Origin: Anaerococcus vaginalis ATCC 51170
Lineage (GTDB): Bacteria; Bacillota; Clostridia; Tissierellales; Peptoniphilaceae
DNA length: 50,057 nucleotides
Direction: 5' to 3'
NCBI RefSeq assembly: GCF_000163295.1
Contig: NZ_GG700527.1
Coordinates: 1 to 50,057, forward strand
Part shown: piece by piece, positions 8,246 to 15,334 of the stretch
How the letters are laid out: each line of letters begins with the position of its first letter
Position numbering within the stretch: position 1 is the stretch's first letter
Made by a program: the position numbers and the translations under genes
Notes under the pieces: generated by a model
Database searches by the model: none
The model's input: only the letters and a program-made list of their open reading frames with translations
Told to the model about the DNA's origin: nothing

Positions 8246-8275
8246 TTGTTTTGATTTTATTATAGATAATATAAT
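8246..8275 (+). promoter_or_regulatory. Promoter of the mini-lipoprotein/thioredoxin unit
   Basis: TTGTTT at 8246-8251 and TATAAT at 8270-8275 are spaced 18 bp. They lie in the divergent gap between the regulator and the peptide gene. An inverted pair TTGATT (8251-8256) and AATCAA (8282-8287) brackets the -10 region and could be the regulator's site. Confidence 0.65.
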
Positions 8276-8304
8276 TAAGTTAATCAAATCCAAAGGAGGA
8301 AAAA

Positions 8305-8445
8305 ATGAAAAGAAAAGTCTTGATTGTATTTCTAATTTTAATGCAACTATCGTGTTTTCAAAAAAAGCAAGAAGTAAAAGTTGTAGAAAACAATAATAAA
8401 ATAATTATAAAGATAAAAAATTATAAGTACAATTATAATATTTAA
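8305..8445 (+). CDS. 46-residue exported peptide or mini-lipoprotein
   Basis: This short gene has an excellent AAAGGAGG 8 nt before ATG. The product begins MKRKVLIVFLILMQLSC, a positively charged start and hydrophobic core ending in a lipobox-like LSC. The -3 residue is Q, so it is not a canonical lipobox. The mature part is about 30 residues, basic and low in complexity (KIIIKIKNYKYNYN). It is followed after 20 nt by the thioredoxin-like gene and lies divergent from an RRNPP-like regulator. It could be a lipoprotein whose signal peptide also yields a pheromone, a secreted signal peptide, or a small bacteriocin-like peptide. I do not recognise the family. Confidence 0.65.
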   Translation: MKRKVLIVFLILMQLSCFQKKQEVKVVENNNKIIIKIKNYKYNYNI

Positions 8446-8465
8446 ATTAATTCTAGGAGAAAAAA

Positions 8466-8930
8466 ATGAAAAAAAGGAATTTGATTATTATTTTATCTTT
8501 AATAGTATTTATACTTATAGGGATTTTTAGCCAAAAAGCCAAAGAGAAAGCTGAAAAAGAAAGAGAAATAAAAAATTATGAGTCTAGTGTTTCGAAATAT
8601 GAAGAAATAACAGACTTACAATTCCTAAATAATGATAAAACTCTAGAAGGTTTTGTATTTATAGGAAGAAAAACTTGCTCATCATGTCGAATGTTTGTAA
8701 AAGTTATCAATGAAATTACTTTTGAAAAAGAAATAAATATAAAATATTTTGATACAGATAAATATAGAAATTCAAAATATTATGATGAAATATTAGAAAA
8801 ATATCAAATAGACCAAGTGCCTTATATGGTATTAGTAAAAGAAGATGGTAGTTTTGAAACTTTTGACAAAAAAAATATTGATAAAGGCGAATTATTTAAA
8901 GATTGGTTAATAAAAAATAGGGAGAAATAA
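8466..8930 (+). CDS. Membrane-anchored thioredoxin-fold protein, bacteriocin-accessory (Bta/PedC)-like
   Basis: The 154-residue protein has one N-terminal transmembrane segment (residues 5-22) and a charged linker. A thioredoxin fold follows on the outside, with redox motif TCSSC near residues 72-76 and the cis-proline loop QVPYM near 118. The sequence around the active site (GRKTCSSCRMFVKVINE) resembles the bacteriocin transport accessory (PedC/BrcD) group, which assists disulfide formation in exported peptides. A strong AGGAG precedes ATG. It is probably cotranscribed with the 46-residue exported peptide. A general extracytoplasmic thiol-disulfide role is the safe call; the bacteriocin link is inference. 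Confidence 0.8.
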   Translation: MKKRNLIIILSLIVFILIGIFSQKAKEKAEKEREIKNYESSVSKYEEITDLQFLNNDKTLEGFVFIGRKTCSSCRMFVKVINEITFEKEINIKYFDTDKYRNSKYYDEILEKYQIDQVPYMVLVKEDGSFETFDKKNIDKGELFKDWLIKNREK

Positions 8931-8977
8931 AATTAAAAAAATTCCAATTTAAAAAGGCGAAAAAATAGACAAAAAGC

Positions 8978-9006
8978 TTGACAAAAACACGATTTCGGTG
9001 TATTAT
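8978..9006 (+). promoter_or_regulatory. Promoter of rplM-rpsI
   Basis: TTGACA at 8978-8983 is followed after 17 bp by TATTAT at 9001-9006. A TATAAT overlaps at 9004-9009 with a 20-bp spacing. It is well placed for a transcript with a leader of about 130 nt. Confidence 0.85.
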
Positions 9007-9011
9007 AATTT

Positions 9012-9134
9012 GGTATGAAAAAAGTTCCTAATACTTTTGACATAATCGCAGATCCTGAGGGCGATTCATAAATGTCAGGACGAGTAAAGCCGCCACCTAT
9101 CCGAGCGGTTTCTAAATTGATAGGCAAAATATTT
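9012..9134 (+). promoter_or_regulatory. Structured ribosomal-protein leader (L13 leader type)
   Basis: The untranslated leader can form several competing helices: AATCGC/GCGATT (9044-9065), TCCTGA/TCAGGA (9053-9080), CCGC/GCGG (9091-9108) and CCTATC/GATAGG (9097-9124). Overlapping, mutually exclusive stems directly upstream of rplM fit the Firmicutes L13 leader, where L13 protein represses its own operon. The class is assigned from position and foldability, not from a covariance search. Confidence 0.65.
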
Positions 9135-9147
9135 AAGGAGGAACTTG

Positions 9148-9588
9148 ATGAAAAATCAAAAGACATATGTACCAACAAAGTCAACAATTGAACCAAAATG
9201 GTATGTAGTTGATGCAACTGACATGGTTTTAGGTAGACTTGCAAGCCAAGTTGCAGCAATTATTAGAGGAAAACACAAACCAACATTTACTCCAAACATG
9301 GACACAGGTGACTATGTAATAGTAGTAAATGCTGAAAAAGTCGTTCTTACTGGAAACAAAGAATACCAAAAAGAATACAAAAGATATTCTGGATATGCAG
9401 GTGGATTAAAAACTACAACTTACCAAGATATGATGGACAAACATCCAGAAAGAATTGTAGAACATGCTGTAGTAGGTATGCTTCCACACAACAAATTAGG
9501 TAGACAAATGGCCAAAAAACTTAGGGTTTATGTAGGTGAAAATCACAATCACGAAGCTCAAAACCCAGAAGTTTTGGACTTAAAGTAA
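9148..9588 (+). CDS. rplM: 50S ribosomal protein L13
   Basis: This is a primary binding protein of the large ribosomal subunit (146 residues). Family blocks are visible: [17 protein letters not shown] near the N-terminus, [20 protein letters not shown], and [25 protein letters not shown] ends 6 nt before the ATG at 9148. A TTG three bases earlier is in frame but only 3 nt from the Shine-Dalgarno, so ATG is preferred. It is the first gene of the conserved L13-S9 operon and is followed after 11 nt by rpsI. Confidence 0.97.
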   Translation: MKNQKTYVPTKSTIEPKWYVVDATDMVLGRLASQVAAIIRGKHKPTFTPNMDTGDYVIVVNAEKVVLTGNKEYQKEYKRYSGYAGGLKTTTYQDMMDKHPERIVEHAVVGMLPHNKLGRQMAKKLRVYVGENHNHEAQNPEVLDLK

Positions 9589-9599
9589 GGAGGACTTAG

Positions 9600-9992
9600 A
9601 TGGCAGATATTATATATCAAGCTACAGGTAGAAGAAAAACTTCAGTAGCAAGAGTTACAATGAAACCAGGTAGCGGAGAATTAAAAGTTAATGGAAGAGA
9701 TCTTGATGATTATTTTTCTTATGATACATTAAAAATCATAGCAAAAGCACCATTAAAATTAACAGAAAATGAATCAACTTATGACATTAAAGTTAATGTA
9801 CAAGGTGGAGGATTTAACGGACAAGCTGGAGCAATCAGACACGCTATAGCAAGAGCTTTACTAGAAGTAAATCCTGATTATAGACAAGCTCTTAAAAGAG
9901 CAGGTTTTCTTACAAGAGACCCAAGAAAAAAAGAAAGATACAAATACGGTCAAAAGAAAGCAAGAAAATCTTCACAATTCTCAAAAAGATAA
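9600..9992 (+). CDS. rpsI: 30S ribosomal protein S9
   Basis: The 130-residue small-subunit protein has its C-terminal tail reaching toward the P-site tRNA. The signature [19 protein letters not shown] is near residues 68-86, and the basic tail ends SSQFSKR, as in all bacterial S9. AGGAGG lies 5-6 nt before ATG. It is cotranscribed with rplM and ends at a hairpin terminator 13 nt downstream. Confidence 0.97.
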   Translation: MADIIYQATGRRKTSVARVTMKPGSGELKVNGRDLDDYFSYDTLKIIAKAPLKLTENESTYDIKVNVQGGGFNGQAGAIRHAIARALLEVNPDYRQALKRAGFLTRDPRKKERYKYGQKKARKSSQFSKR

Positions 9993-10005
9993 GAAGTATT
10001 TTACA

Positions 10006-10035
10006 AACAAGGAATTTTTATTCCTTGTTTTTTTG
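10006..10035 (+). terminator. Terminator of rplM-rpsI (copy 1 of a duplicated hairpin)
   Basis: The stem AACAAGGAAT / ATTCCTTGTT, with a TTTT loop, is followed by a T run. The hairpin is part of a 32-nt sequence (10007-10038) repeated exactly at 10346-10377. Confidence 0.9.
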
Positions 10036-10377
10036 TGGAAAAAATCAAAAGATAATTTTAAAAAGGGATTTTGTTAGTAAAATAATTTTAATTTAGACTT
10101 GCCAAATAAAAGTAAAAGATTTAATTAATTTATTTTATAAAATAAATTCGGAGCGTAGACAAACCCTCAAGCACGAATATCTGACTCCAAAAATTGTTGA
10201 TTTCTAAATTTTAAAATTCTAAAATCGCAAACTCGCTAACGCTCGAACAGTGCGATTTTTAACGAATTTTTAAATTTGAAATCAAATCAATTTTTTCCGT
10301 ATGATATTCTTAGCATGAGGATTTGTATACTTTGGCAACAGTATGACAAGGAATTTTTATTCCTTGTTTTTTTGTGG
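10007..10377. repeat. 32-nt exact direct repeats bracketing a non-coding segment
   Basis: Positions 10007-10038 and 10346-10377 are identical over 32 nt, offset by 339 bp. Both contain the full rpsI terminator hairpin and T run. The segment between them has no gene. It looks like a target-side duplication or a small insertion that carried a terminator copy with it. Confidence 0.8.
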
Positions 10378-10474
10378 GAAAAATTATTTTTTTGGAAAAG
10401 AAATTATATATTTATTTTCAAAAATTTTCACTCAAAAAAATCTATAGTAAAATGTAAGAAGAAAGGACTTTAGT
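10039..10474. other. Non-coding region between rpsI and the first chrA gene
   Basis: These 436 bases hold the palindromic element at 10189-10293 and the second terminator copy. A weak promoter candidate for the chrA pair follows (TTTTCA at 10425-10430, TAAAAT at 10448-10453, 17-bp spacing). A 65-codon open frame at 10276-10473 runs through the terminator, lacks a Shine-Dalgarno and is not considered a gene. Confidence 0.6.
10189..10293. repeat. Long imperfect hairpin element (REP/MITE-like)
   Basis: An inner perfect 9-bp stem, AAAATCGCA (10221-10229) / TGCGATTTT (10250-10258), encloses the motif CTCGCTAACGCTCG. An outer imperfect stem of about 20 bp pairs 10190-10213 with 10267-10292. Nested stems without a reading frame resemble a short interspersed palindromic repeat. 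A structured RNA is the alternative. Confidence 0.5.
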
Positions 10475-11035
10475 ATGGATTTTAAAAAGTTGTTTAAATT
10501 ATTTTTGCACACACTTTATTTGTCTGCTTTTACTTTTGGCGGAGGTTATGTGATTTTATCTTTGATGGAATCTACTTTTGTAAAAAAATTGGGATGGATT
10601 AATAAGGAAGAGATGCTTGATATGACGGCTATTGCTCAATCTGCCCCTGGGGCTGTAGCTATTAACGCATCAATTTCTGTTGGTTATAAATTATTTGGTT
10701 TTGTTGGTGCCTTGGTTGCAACTTTGGGGACTCTTATTCCGCCTCTTGTAATTATTTCTGTAATTTCTTATTTTTATAATGCTTTTATTTCGAATAAATA
10801 TATAGCTTTGATTTTAAAAGGAATGCAGGCGGGCGTTGGGGCTTTGATTATTAATGTTGTGATTGATATGACAAAAGATGTGATTATTGGCAAGGGATTT
10901 TTGATTTATGGAATATTTTTTATTTCTTTTGTCTTGAATGTTTTCTTTGATGCAAATATTATTTATATTATCACTGGACTTATCTTATTTGGTCTTATTT
11001 ACTCTTTTGTTGAAAGGAAAAAATATGCTAATTAA
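10475..11035 (+). CDS. chrA: ChrA-type half-size transporter, subunit 1
   Basis: This 186-residue protein is one half of the two-domain chromate ion transporter (CHR) family. Its motifs are TFGGGYVILSLME near residues 20-32 and SAPGAVAINASISVGYKLFG near residues 66-85, with about five hydrophobic segments. Short CHR proteins occur as adjacent pairs encoding homologous halves that assemble together. The next gene overlaps by 11 nt and is its homologue. AAAGGA lies upstream of ATG. Chromate efflux is the family name; the physiological substrate in an anaerobe is not known. Confidence 0.88.
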   Translation: MDFKKLFKLFLHTLYLSAFTFGGGYVILSLMESTFVKKLGWINKEEMLDMTAIAQSAPGAVAINASISVGYKLFGFVGALVATLGTLIPPLVIISVISYFYNAFISNKYIALILKGMQAGVGALIINVVIDMTKDVIIGKGFLIYGIFFISFVLNVFFDANIIYIITGLILFGLIYSFVERKKYAN

Positions 11036-11579
11036 ATTATTTATAAGTTTTTTTAAGGTCGGACTTTTTTCTTTTGGAGGTGGCTATGCTGCTCTTCCTC
11101 TTATTCAAGAAGAGGTTGTGAATTTAAATTCTTGGCTTAGTATAAGTGAATTTAATAATTTAATTACAATCAGTCAAATGACTCCAGGTCCAATTGCTAT
11201 TAACTCTGCATCTTTTGTTGGTACAAGGGTTTATGGTTTAAGTGGGGCGATTGTTGCAAGTCTTGGTTGCGTGACTCCTTCTTTTATAATTGTAGGAACT
11301 ATTTCTTATTTTTATAATAAGTATAGAAATCTTGATACGATGCAAAGTGTTTTGGGATTTTTGAGACCTGCTGTTGTGTCTATGATTTTGGCAGCAGGAA
11401 TTGATATTTTGAAGACTGCTTTTTTTGATGTAAATAAAATTTCTTTTGAAAATCTTGATATTAGTATGGTTATTTTGTTTTTTTTGATGCTTTTTGCTAT
11501 TAGAAAGACAAAAATCGACCCTATAATTTTGATGCTTGGTTCTGGTTTTATATATCTTTGTATAAATTTAATTTTGTGA
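11025..11579 (+). CDS. chrA: ChrA-type half-size transporter, subunit 2
   Basis: The second CHR half has 184 residues. It repeats the family motifs SFGGGYAALPLIQEE and MTPGPIAINSASFVGTRVYG seen in its partner. The open frame extends upstream to 10938, but AAAGG before the ATG at 11025 and the alignment with its partner's N-terminus set the start there. This gives an 11-nt overlap with the first half. Translational coupling fits an obligate heterodimer. The next gene, queH, follows after 6 nt, so it may share the transcript. Confidence 0.88.
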   Translation: MLIKLFISFFKVGLFSFGGGYAALPLIQEEVVNLNSWLSISEFNNLITISQMTPGPIAINSASFVGTRVYGLSGAIVASLGCVTPSFIIVGTISYFYNKYRNLDTMQSVLGFLRPAVVSMILAAGIDILKTAFFDVNKISFENLDISMVILFFLMLFAIRKTKIDPIILMLGSGFIYLCINLIL

Positions 11580-11585
11580 GGTTTT

Positions 11586-12215
11586 ATGGGAAAAATTAAT
11601 TATAATTTGAAAATGGAAGAGATAATTAAAAGTATAAAAAAAGAGGATAAAAGACCAAGACTTTTACTTCAAGTTTGCTGTGCTCCGTGTTCTTCAAGTG
11701 TTTTAACACGATTGAGAGAATATTTTGACATAGATATTTACTATTATAATCCAAATATTTATCCGGCAAATGAGCTTAACAAAAGAGTTGAAACTGTAAA
11801 AGAACTTGTTGATGAAATGAATCTTGATTCAAAGGTTATTTTCCCAGAAAATAATCCCGAAGATTTTTATAAATTTGTGGAAAATCGAAAAAATGATCAT
11901 GAAGGCGGAGATTCTTGTTATAAGTGTTACCAATTAAGGCTTGAAAAATCTGCCAAGTATGCCAAAGAAAATTCTTTTGATTATTTTACGACAACTCTTT
12001 CGATTTCTCCTTACAAAAATTCAACTTGGCTTAATGAAATTGGAGAAAAATTAGAAGAAAAATATGAAATAAAATATTTGTATTCAGACTTTAAGAAGAA
12101 AAATGGCTACAAGGATTCAATAGATCTTTCTAAAAAATATAATTTATACAGGCAAGATTATTGTGGTTGTGTATTTTCATTTAAAGAAATGCAGGAGAAA
12201 AAACACGAAAAATAA
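11586..12215 (+). CDS. queH: Epoxyqueuosine reductase QueH
   Basis: QueH catalyses the last step of queuosine tRNA modification, reducing epoxyqueuosine, and is non-homologous to QueG. The 209 residues carry the family's metal/Fe-S cysteines: QVCCAPCSS near residue 30, GGDSCYKCYQLRL near 110, and RQDYCGC near 190. The length is standard. Oxygen-independent, cobalamin-free QueH is the form common in anaerobes. It starts 6 nt after the ChrA pair, which is probably read-through rather than a functional link. No other que genes are in the window. Confidence 0.93.
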   Translation: MGKINYNLKMEEIIKSIKKEDKRPRLLLQVCCAPCSSSVLTRLREYFDIDIYYYNPNIYPANELNKRVETVKELVDEMNLDSKVIFPENNPEDFYKFVENRKNDHEGGDSCYKCYQLRLEKSAKYAKENSFDYFTTTLSISPYKNSTWLNEIGEKLEEKYEIKYLYSDFKKKNGYKDSIDLSKKYNLYRQDYCGCVFSFKEMQEKKHEK

Positions 12216-12264
12216 ATGTTATTTTTATCTTACTTTGGGTAATTTTATATAAGGAGAGATAATT

Positions 12265-12558
12265 ATGGCTGATGTATTACTGATAAAAAATTTAAATGAA
12301 GACCAATTAAATAGTAAAAGTCTAATACCTGTAACATTTCAAACGAATATAAGCGATAAAGACAAGCTTGTAAATATTTTTAATGTTTTGAAGGACAAAA
12401 AATTAGTCGAAAATAAAAAACTAGGGATAAAAAAATCTTCAATTACCCTAGAATTATTCTCTTCAAATATAACAGAAGTAATAAAAGAATTGATAAAAAA
12501 TGATTTTATGATATATGGGGTATATATATTGTATGATAATTATTTAGGAGGAAAATAA
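12265..12558 (+). CDS. Small protein of unknown function coupled to ferritin
   Basis: The 97-residue soluble protein belongs to no family I recognise. It has alternating beta and helix potential (VLLIKNLNEDQL; TFQTNISDKDKLVNIFNVLKD; ITLELFSSNITEVIKELIKN) and no cysteines or membrane segment. This pattern of beta-helix-beta units suggests a small ferredoxin-like or ACT-like alpha/beta fold, which is inference only. AGGAG lies 8 nt before ATG. Its stop codon overlaps the ferritin start (TAATG), so the two are translationally coupled. The ferritin Shine-Dalgarno lies inside its last codons. Confidence 0.8.
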   Translation: MADVLLIKNLNEDQLNSKSLIPVTFQTNISDKDKLVNIFNVLKDKKLVENKKLGIKKSSITLELFSSNITEVIKELIKNDFMIYGVYILYDNYLGGK

Positions 12559-13043
12559 TGAGTGAAAAATTACTAGATATGATTAACGAACAAATGAATT
12601 TTGAATTACAATCAGCTTATGAATACAAAGCAATGCAAATTTATGCTGATGATGAAGAATTCGAAGGATTTGCACATTGGTATGGTCATCAAGTTAGAGA
12701 AGAAATTGAACATGCAGAAAAAATGACCAAATTCTTACAAGAAGTAGGATACAAACCAGTTTATAAAACACTAGAAGCACCAAATACAGAATTCAAAGAT
12801 CTTCTAGACGTTGCAAAACAAGCTTTAGCACACGAAAAAGAAGTTACAAAAAGAATTCATGAAATAGCAAAAGCTGCAAGAGAAGAAGGAGATGAAAGAG
12901 TAATTTCATTTATCAGATGGTATGTAGATGAACAAATCGAAGAAGAAGATACCTTCAACAAATTAATCACAAGACTAGAAAGAATAAATGGAAATTACGG
13001 TGGCCTTTACCTACTTGATGGCCAACTTGCACACAGAGGATAA
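12558..13043 (+). CDS. ftnA: Ferritin (iron storage)
   Basis: This 161-residue non-haem bacterial ferritin oxidises Fe2+ and stores iron in a 24-mer shell. The four-helix bundle ligands are visible: FELQSAYEY near residue 17 (first Glu), EEIEHAEK near 48-55 (Glu...His pair), and the helix-four region DEQIEEEDTF near 128. The length matches bacterial FtnA, and no haem-binding Met indicates bacterioferritin. It is coupled to the preceding small gene by a 1-nt overlap and ends at a hairpin terminator. Confidence 0.92.
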   Translation: MSEKLLDMINEQMNFELQSAYEYKAMQIYADDEEFEGFAHWYGHQVREEIEHAEKMTKFLQEVGYKPVYKTLEAPNTEFKDLLDVAKQALAHEKEVTKRIHEIAKAAREEGDERVISFIRWYVDEQIEEEDTFNKLITRLERINGNYGGLYLLDGQLAHRG

Positions 13044-13048
13044 AAAAC

Positions 13049-13078
13049 AAGGCCAAGTTTAAGCTTGGTCTTTTTTTG
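13049..13078 (+). terminator. Terminator of the ferritin unit
   Basis: The 9-bp stem AAGGCCAAG / CTTGGTCTT contains one G-U pair, has a short loop and is followed by seven T residues. Confidence 0.88.
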
Positions 13079-13092
13079 TAAGAAAAAATAAT

Positions 13093-13794
13093 ATGAAAAT
13101 AAATTTAAAAGAAAAAAATATGGAGCTTACAGTAAATACCTATGGGGCCTACATAGAAAAATTTACCAAAGAAAAAAAGCCTATATTTTTCCCAAAACTT
13201 CTTATAAAAATCAAAAACGAATTAAAAACAAGAGGCGGTATGCATCCATGCCTTCCAAATTTTGGAAAAAGTGAAATAAAAAAATTAGACCAACATGGAT
13301 TTGGAAGAATTTCATTTTGGGATATAGAAGAAAAAACTGAAAATTCAGTAAAATTAAAATTAGAAGGTAAAGGAGAATATGAAAAATCCATCTATTATAT
13401 AAAATACAAATTAATAGATACATCACTATTGGTAGAATTAGAAATAATAAATAATTCAAAGGAAAATTTACCAATAGCTCCCGGCTTTCATCCGTATTTT
13501 TACGTAGACAAAAATTTTAAAATAAAAAATCTAGACTTAGAAAAAATAGATTTAGAAAAAACATATTTTTTAAAAGAAAAAAAAGCAAGCATAGAAAGCA
13601 AATACTACAATATAGATATAGAAAACAATAATTTCCAAGAATTTGCAATATGGACAGATTTTCACGGAGATTATTTGTGCCTAGAACCTTGCTTAAACGG
13701 TCCGAGTTTTACAAAAAAAATAAACAATCCCTATATCCTAAAAGCAAAAGAAAAATTCGAAGAAAATTTTACAATAACAATAAAAGAAAAATAG
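13093..13794 (+). CDS. Aldose 1-epimerase family protein (mutarotase-like)
   Basis: The 233 residues have the galactose-mutarotase beta-sandwich pattern: GGMHPCLPNFG near residue 47, a central strand-rich region, APGFHPYF near 132-139 (family His), and LCLEPCLNGP near 195 (catalytic-base region, EP). Full-length mutarotases have about 290-340 residues, so this is a compact version like the YeaD/LacX-type proteins. The sugar is unknown. It has little Shine-Dalgarno and follows the ferritin terminator. Its TAG stop lies inside the stem of its own terminator. Confidence 0.82.
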   Translation: MKINLKEKNMELTVNTYGAYIEKFTKEKKPIFFPKLLIKIKNELKTRGGMHPCLPNFGKSEIKKLDQHGFGRISFWDIEEKTENSVKLKLEGKGEYEKSIYYIKYKLIDTSLLVELEIINNSKENLPIAPGFHPYFYVDKNFKIKNLDLEKIDLEKTYFLKEKKASIESKYYNIDIENNNFQEFAIWTDFHGDYLCLEPCLNGPSFTKKINNPYILKAKEKFEENFTITIKEK

Positions 13795-13813
13795 CCAGCT
13801 AGGCTATTTTTTT
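13789..13813 (+). terminator. Terminator of the mutarotase-like gene
   Basis: The stem AAATAGCC / GGCTATTT with a 5-nt loop is followed by T residues. It contains the gene's stop codon in its left arm. Confidence 0.85.
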
Positions 13814-13956
13814 ATTTTTGAAAAAATAGATAAAATAAAGATTTATAACAAAAATAAATATAAATCAATAAAATCAAAGCAAAAAATCAAATAAATTAAA
13901 ATAAAACTTGAAAAATATAAAAAGGAAGTATAATAAAAATAAGATGGGAGGAAATT

Positions 13957-14130
13957 ATGAACCAACAAGCAGAAAGAGTACTAAGAGTTTTTGTATTAGC
14001 CATAATAGCAACAATTATATTAAAACTTTTGGGAGTAGCAATAAAAATAATTTGGTCAGTAGTAATACCCTTATTTGTTATATATTTCCTATACAAAGTT
14101 TTGATAAAAAAAGAAGACATATTTAGATAA
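13957..14130 (+). CDS. 57-residue membrane protein of unknown function
   Basis: GGGAGGAAATT before ATG is a strong ribosome site. The product has one short polar head (MNQQAERVLR) and two closely spaced hydrophobic stretches (residues 11-27 and 29-49), then a KKEDIFR tail. A candidate promoter precedes it: TTGAAA at 13908 and TATAAT at 13929-13934, with a short 15-bp spacing. It is followed after 10 nt by another small hydrophobic gene, so the two form a mini-operon. The family is not recognised. Confidence 0.65.
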   Translation: MNQQAERVLRVFVLAIIATIILKLLGVAIKIIWSVVIPLFVIYFLYKVLIKKEDIFR

Positions 14131-14140
14131 AGGTAAAAAA

Positions 14141-14374
14141 ATGAAAGATAAAAATCAAATTATAAAAATAATCCTAGGAATTTTAGGCATAATACTAGGG
14201 TTTAAAATTTTAAAAATAATATTTTCAATAATATTTGCCCTACTAATACCAGTTTTTATAGGAGGAGGACTAATCCTTATCCCAATCTTACTTTTAATAA
14301 TTCCTCTAGGAATATTATCAGCAATAGGATATGCCATCTACAAATTTTTCCTAAAAGAAAAATCTGTGTGGTAA
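14141..14374 (+). CDS. 77-residue hydrophobic membrane protein of unknown function
   Basis: It has a charged start (MKDKNQ) and then about three hydrophobic segments filling residues 8-70, rich in Ile, Leu and Gly. The IGGGLILIPILLLIIPLGI stretch is near the centre, and the short basic tail ends KEKSVW. AAAGG lies 8 nt before ATG. It is paired with the preceding 57-residue gene and ends at a long hairpin. The low-complexity hydrophobic composition makes homology calls unreliable. Small envelope-stress or holin-like proteins are possibilities, without specific support. Confidence 0.65.
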   Translation: MKDKNQIIKIILGILGIILGFKILKIIFSIIFALLIPVFIGGGLILIPILLLIIPLGILSAIGYAIYKFFLKEKSVW

Positions 14375-14417
14375 AAAATACCCCAAAATCAAAAAAAAGA
14401 TTTTGGGGTATTTTTTT
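14375..14417. terminator. Bidirectional terminator between converging genes
   Basis: A perfect 16-bp stem (14375-14390 / 14399-14414) around an A8 loop is flanked by A and T runs. It serves the small membrane proteins on the plus strand and the HAD gene on the minus strand. Confidence 0.92.
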
Positions 14418-14421
14418 AAAT

Positions 14422-15240
14422 TTATATTTCATTTAAAACAAATTTTTCTATCGCCTCGCCTACTGCGCCTTGGTTGTTTGTTGCTTTTGTTGTGTATTTT
14501 GATATGTCTTTTAATAAAAGATGGGCGTTTTGGACTGCGGCGGAATAGCCTGCTTCTTCTAGCATTTCTTTGTCGTTGTAATTATCTCCTATTGTTAGGA
14601 CGTTTTCCATTCCTATTCCATAGTGAGCGCACAATTTTTCTAGGGCTTTTGCCTTGTTTACATTTTTTCTGTTTATTTCCATGAAGGTATCTGATGAGTA
14701 GGATATTGAAATATCCCAATTACATATTCTTGCTATATCTTCTTCTAGGCTCATTAAATAGTTTAGATTTGAATTTTTTATTATTACTTTTACTATTATT
14801 TCTTTGTCTAGATTTTTAATATCTTTTGCTTTTTGGACAAATTTATATATATTTTTGTCGTAATTTCCTTCTACTTCATTTCCGTTTACAAAAACGTAGC
14901 AATGTTTATCAGTATAAATTTCAAAATGTACTCCTACTTCCTTGCAATAATCAGAAATTTCAACTGCTTTTTTGTAATCTATTGGGGATGCTTCTACAAC
15001 TTTTTTTGTTACATTGTCCATTATTATCCCACCATTACAAAGAATTGAAAATCTATCTTCTTTTACATTATCGATTTGCTCTAGTATATCAAATAGTTGG
15101 TAGGGTCCACGACCTGTTGCTGTTGTAATTATTATTCCCATTTCTTGGGCTTTTTTTATAGCGTCTATATTTCTTTTGTGAATGGTCTTATCGTCTGATA
15201 AGAGGGTTTCATCGCAATCTGTTGCTATTAATTTTATCAT
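14422..15240 (-). CDS. Cof-type HAD-IIB sugar-phosphate phosphatase
   Basis: The 272-residue haloacid dehalogenase superfamily hydrolase has motif I DCDETLLSDD at residues 8-17 (nucleophile Asp and acid Asp), motif II TTATGR near 38-43, and motif IV IGDNYNDKEML near 215-225. The large C2B cap between motifs II and III defines the Cof subfamily, which dephosphorylates sugar phosphates, FMN or PLP. The substrate cannot be read from sequence. AAAGGAGAG lies just before the ATG on the minus strand. It is possibly cotranscribed with the glutaredoxin gene upstream, across a weak terminator. Confidence 0.9.
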   Translation of the reverse strand: MIKLIATDCDETLLSDDKTIHKRNIDAIKKAQEMGIIITTATGRGPYQLFDILEQIDNVKEDRFSILCNGGIIMDNVTKKVVEASPIDYKKAVEISDYCKEVGVHFEIYTDKHCYVFVNGNEVEGNYDKNIYKFVQKAKDIKNLDKEIIVKVIIKNSNLNYLMSLEEDIARICNWDISISYSSDTFMEINRKNVNKAKALEKLCAHYGIGMENVLTIGDNYNDKEMLEEAGYSAAVQNAHLLLKDISKYTTKATNNQGAVGEAIEKFVLNEI

Positions 15241-15300
15241 AAACTCTCCTTTCTAATTTTATACCCAAAGTCTTTTTTTATTTTGTAATTTTCAAATATA

Positions 15301-15326
15301 AAAAAACGTGCATTTAAAACACACGC
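15301..15326 (-). terminator. Weak terminator after the glutaredoxin gene
   Basis: On the minus strand a short stem (CGTGT / GCACG) is followed by a T7 run. The stem is only 5 bp, so read-through into the HAD gene is likely. Confidence 0.5.
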
Positions 15327-15334
15327 CTAAAAAT

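Noticed and set aside
10276-10473. 65-codon open frame between rpsI and chrA
   Set aside because: It runs through the second terminator copy, has no Shine-Dalgarno, and its Phe/Lys-rich product reflects AT-rich non-coding DNA.
13908-14126. 72-codon plus-strand frame overlapping the 57-residue membrane protein
   Set aside because: It starts before the promoter -10 and lacks a ribosome site. The frame used by the strong GGGAGG site at 13947-13952 encodes a coherent membrane protein instead.
14833-15128. Plus-strand frames opposite the HAD phosphatase gene
   Set aside because: The minus-strand frame carries all HAD motifs and a strong ribosome site. The plus-strand frames are shadows.
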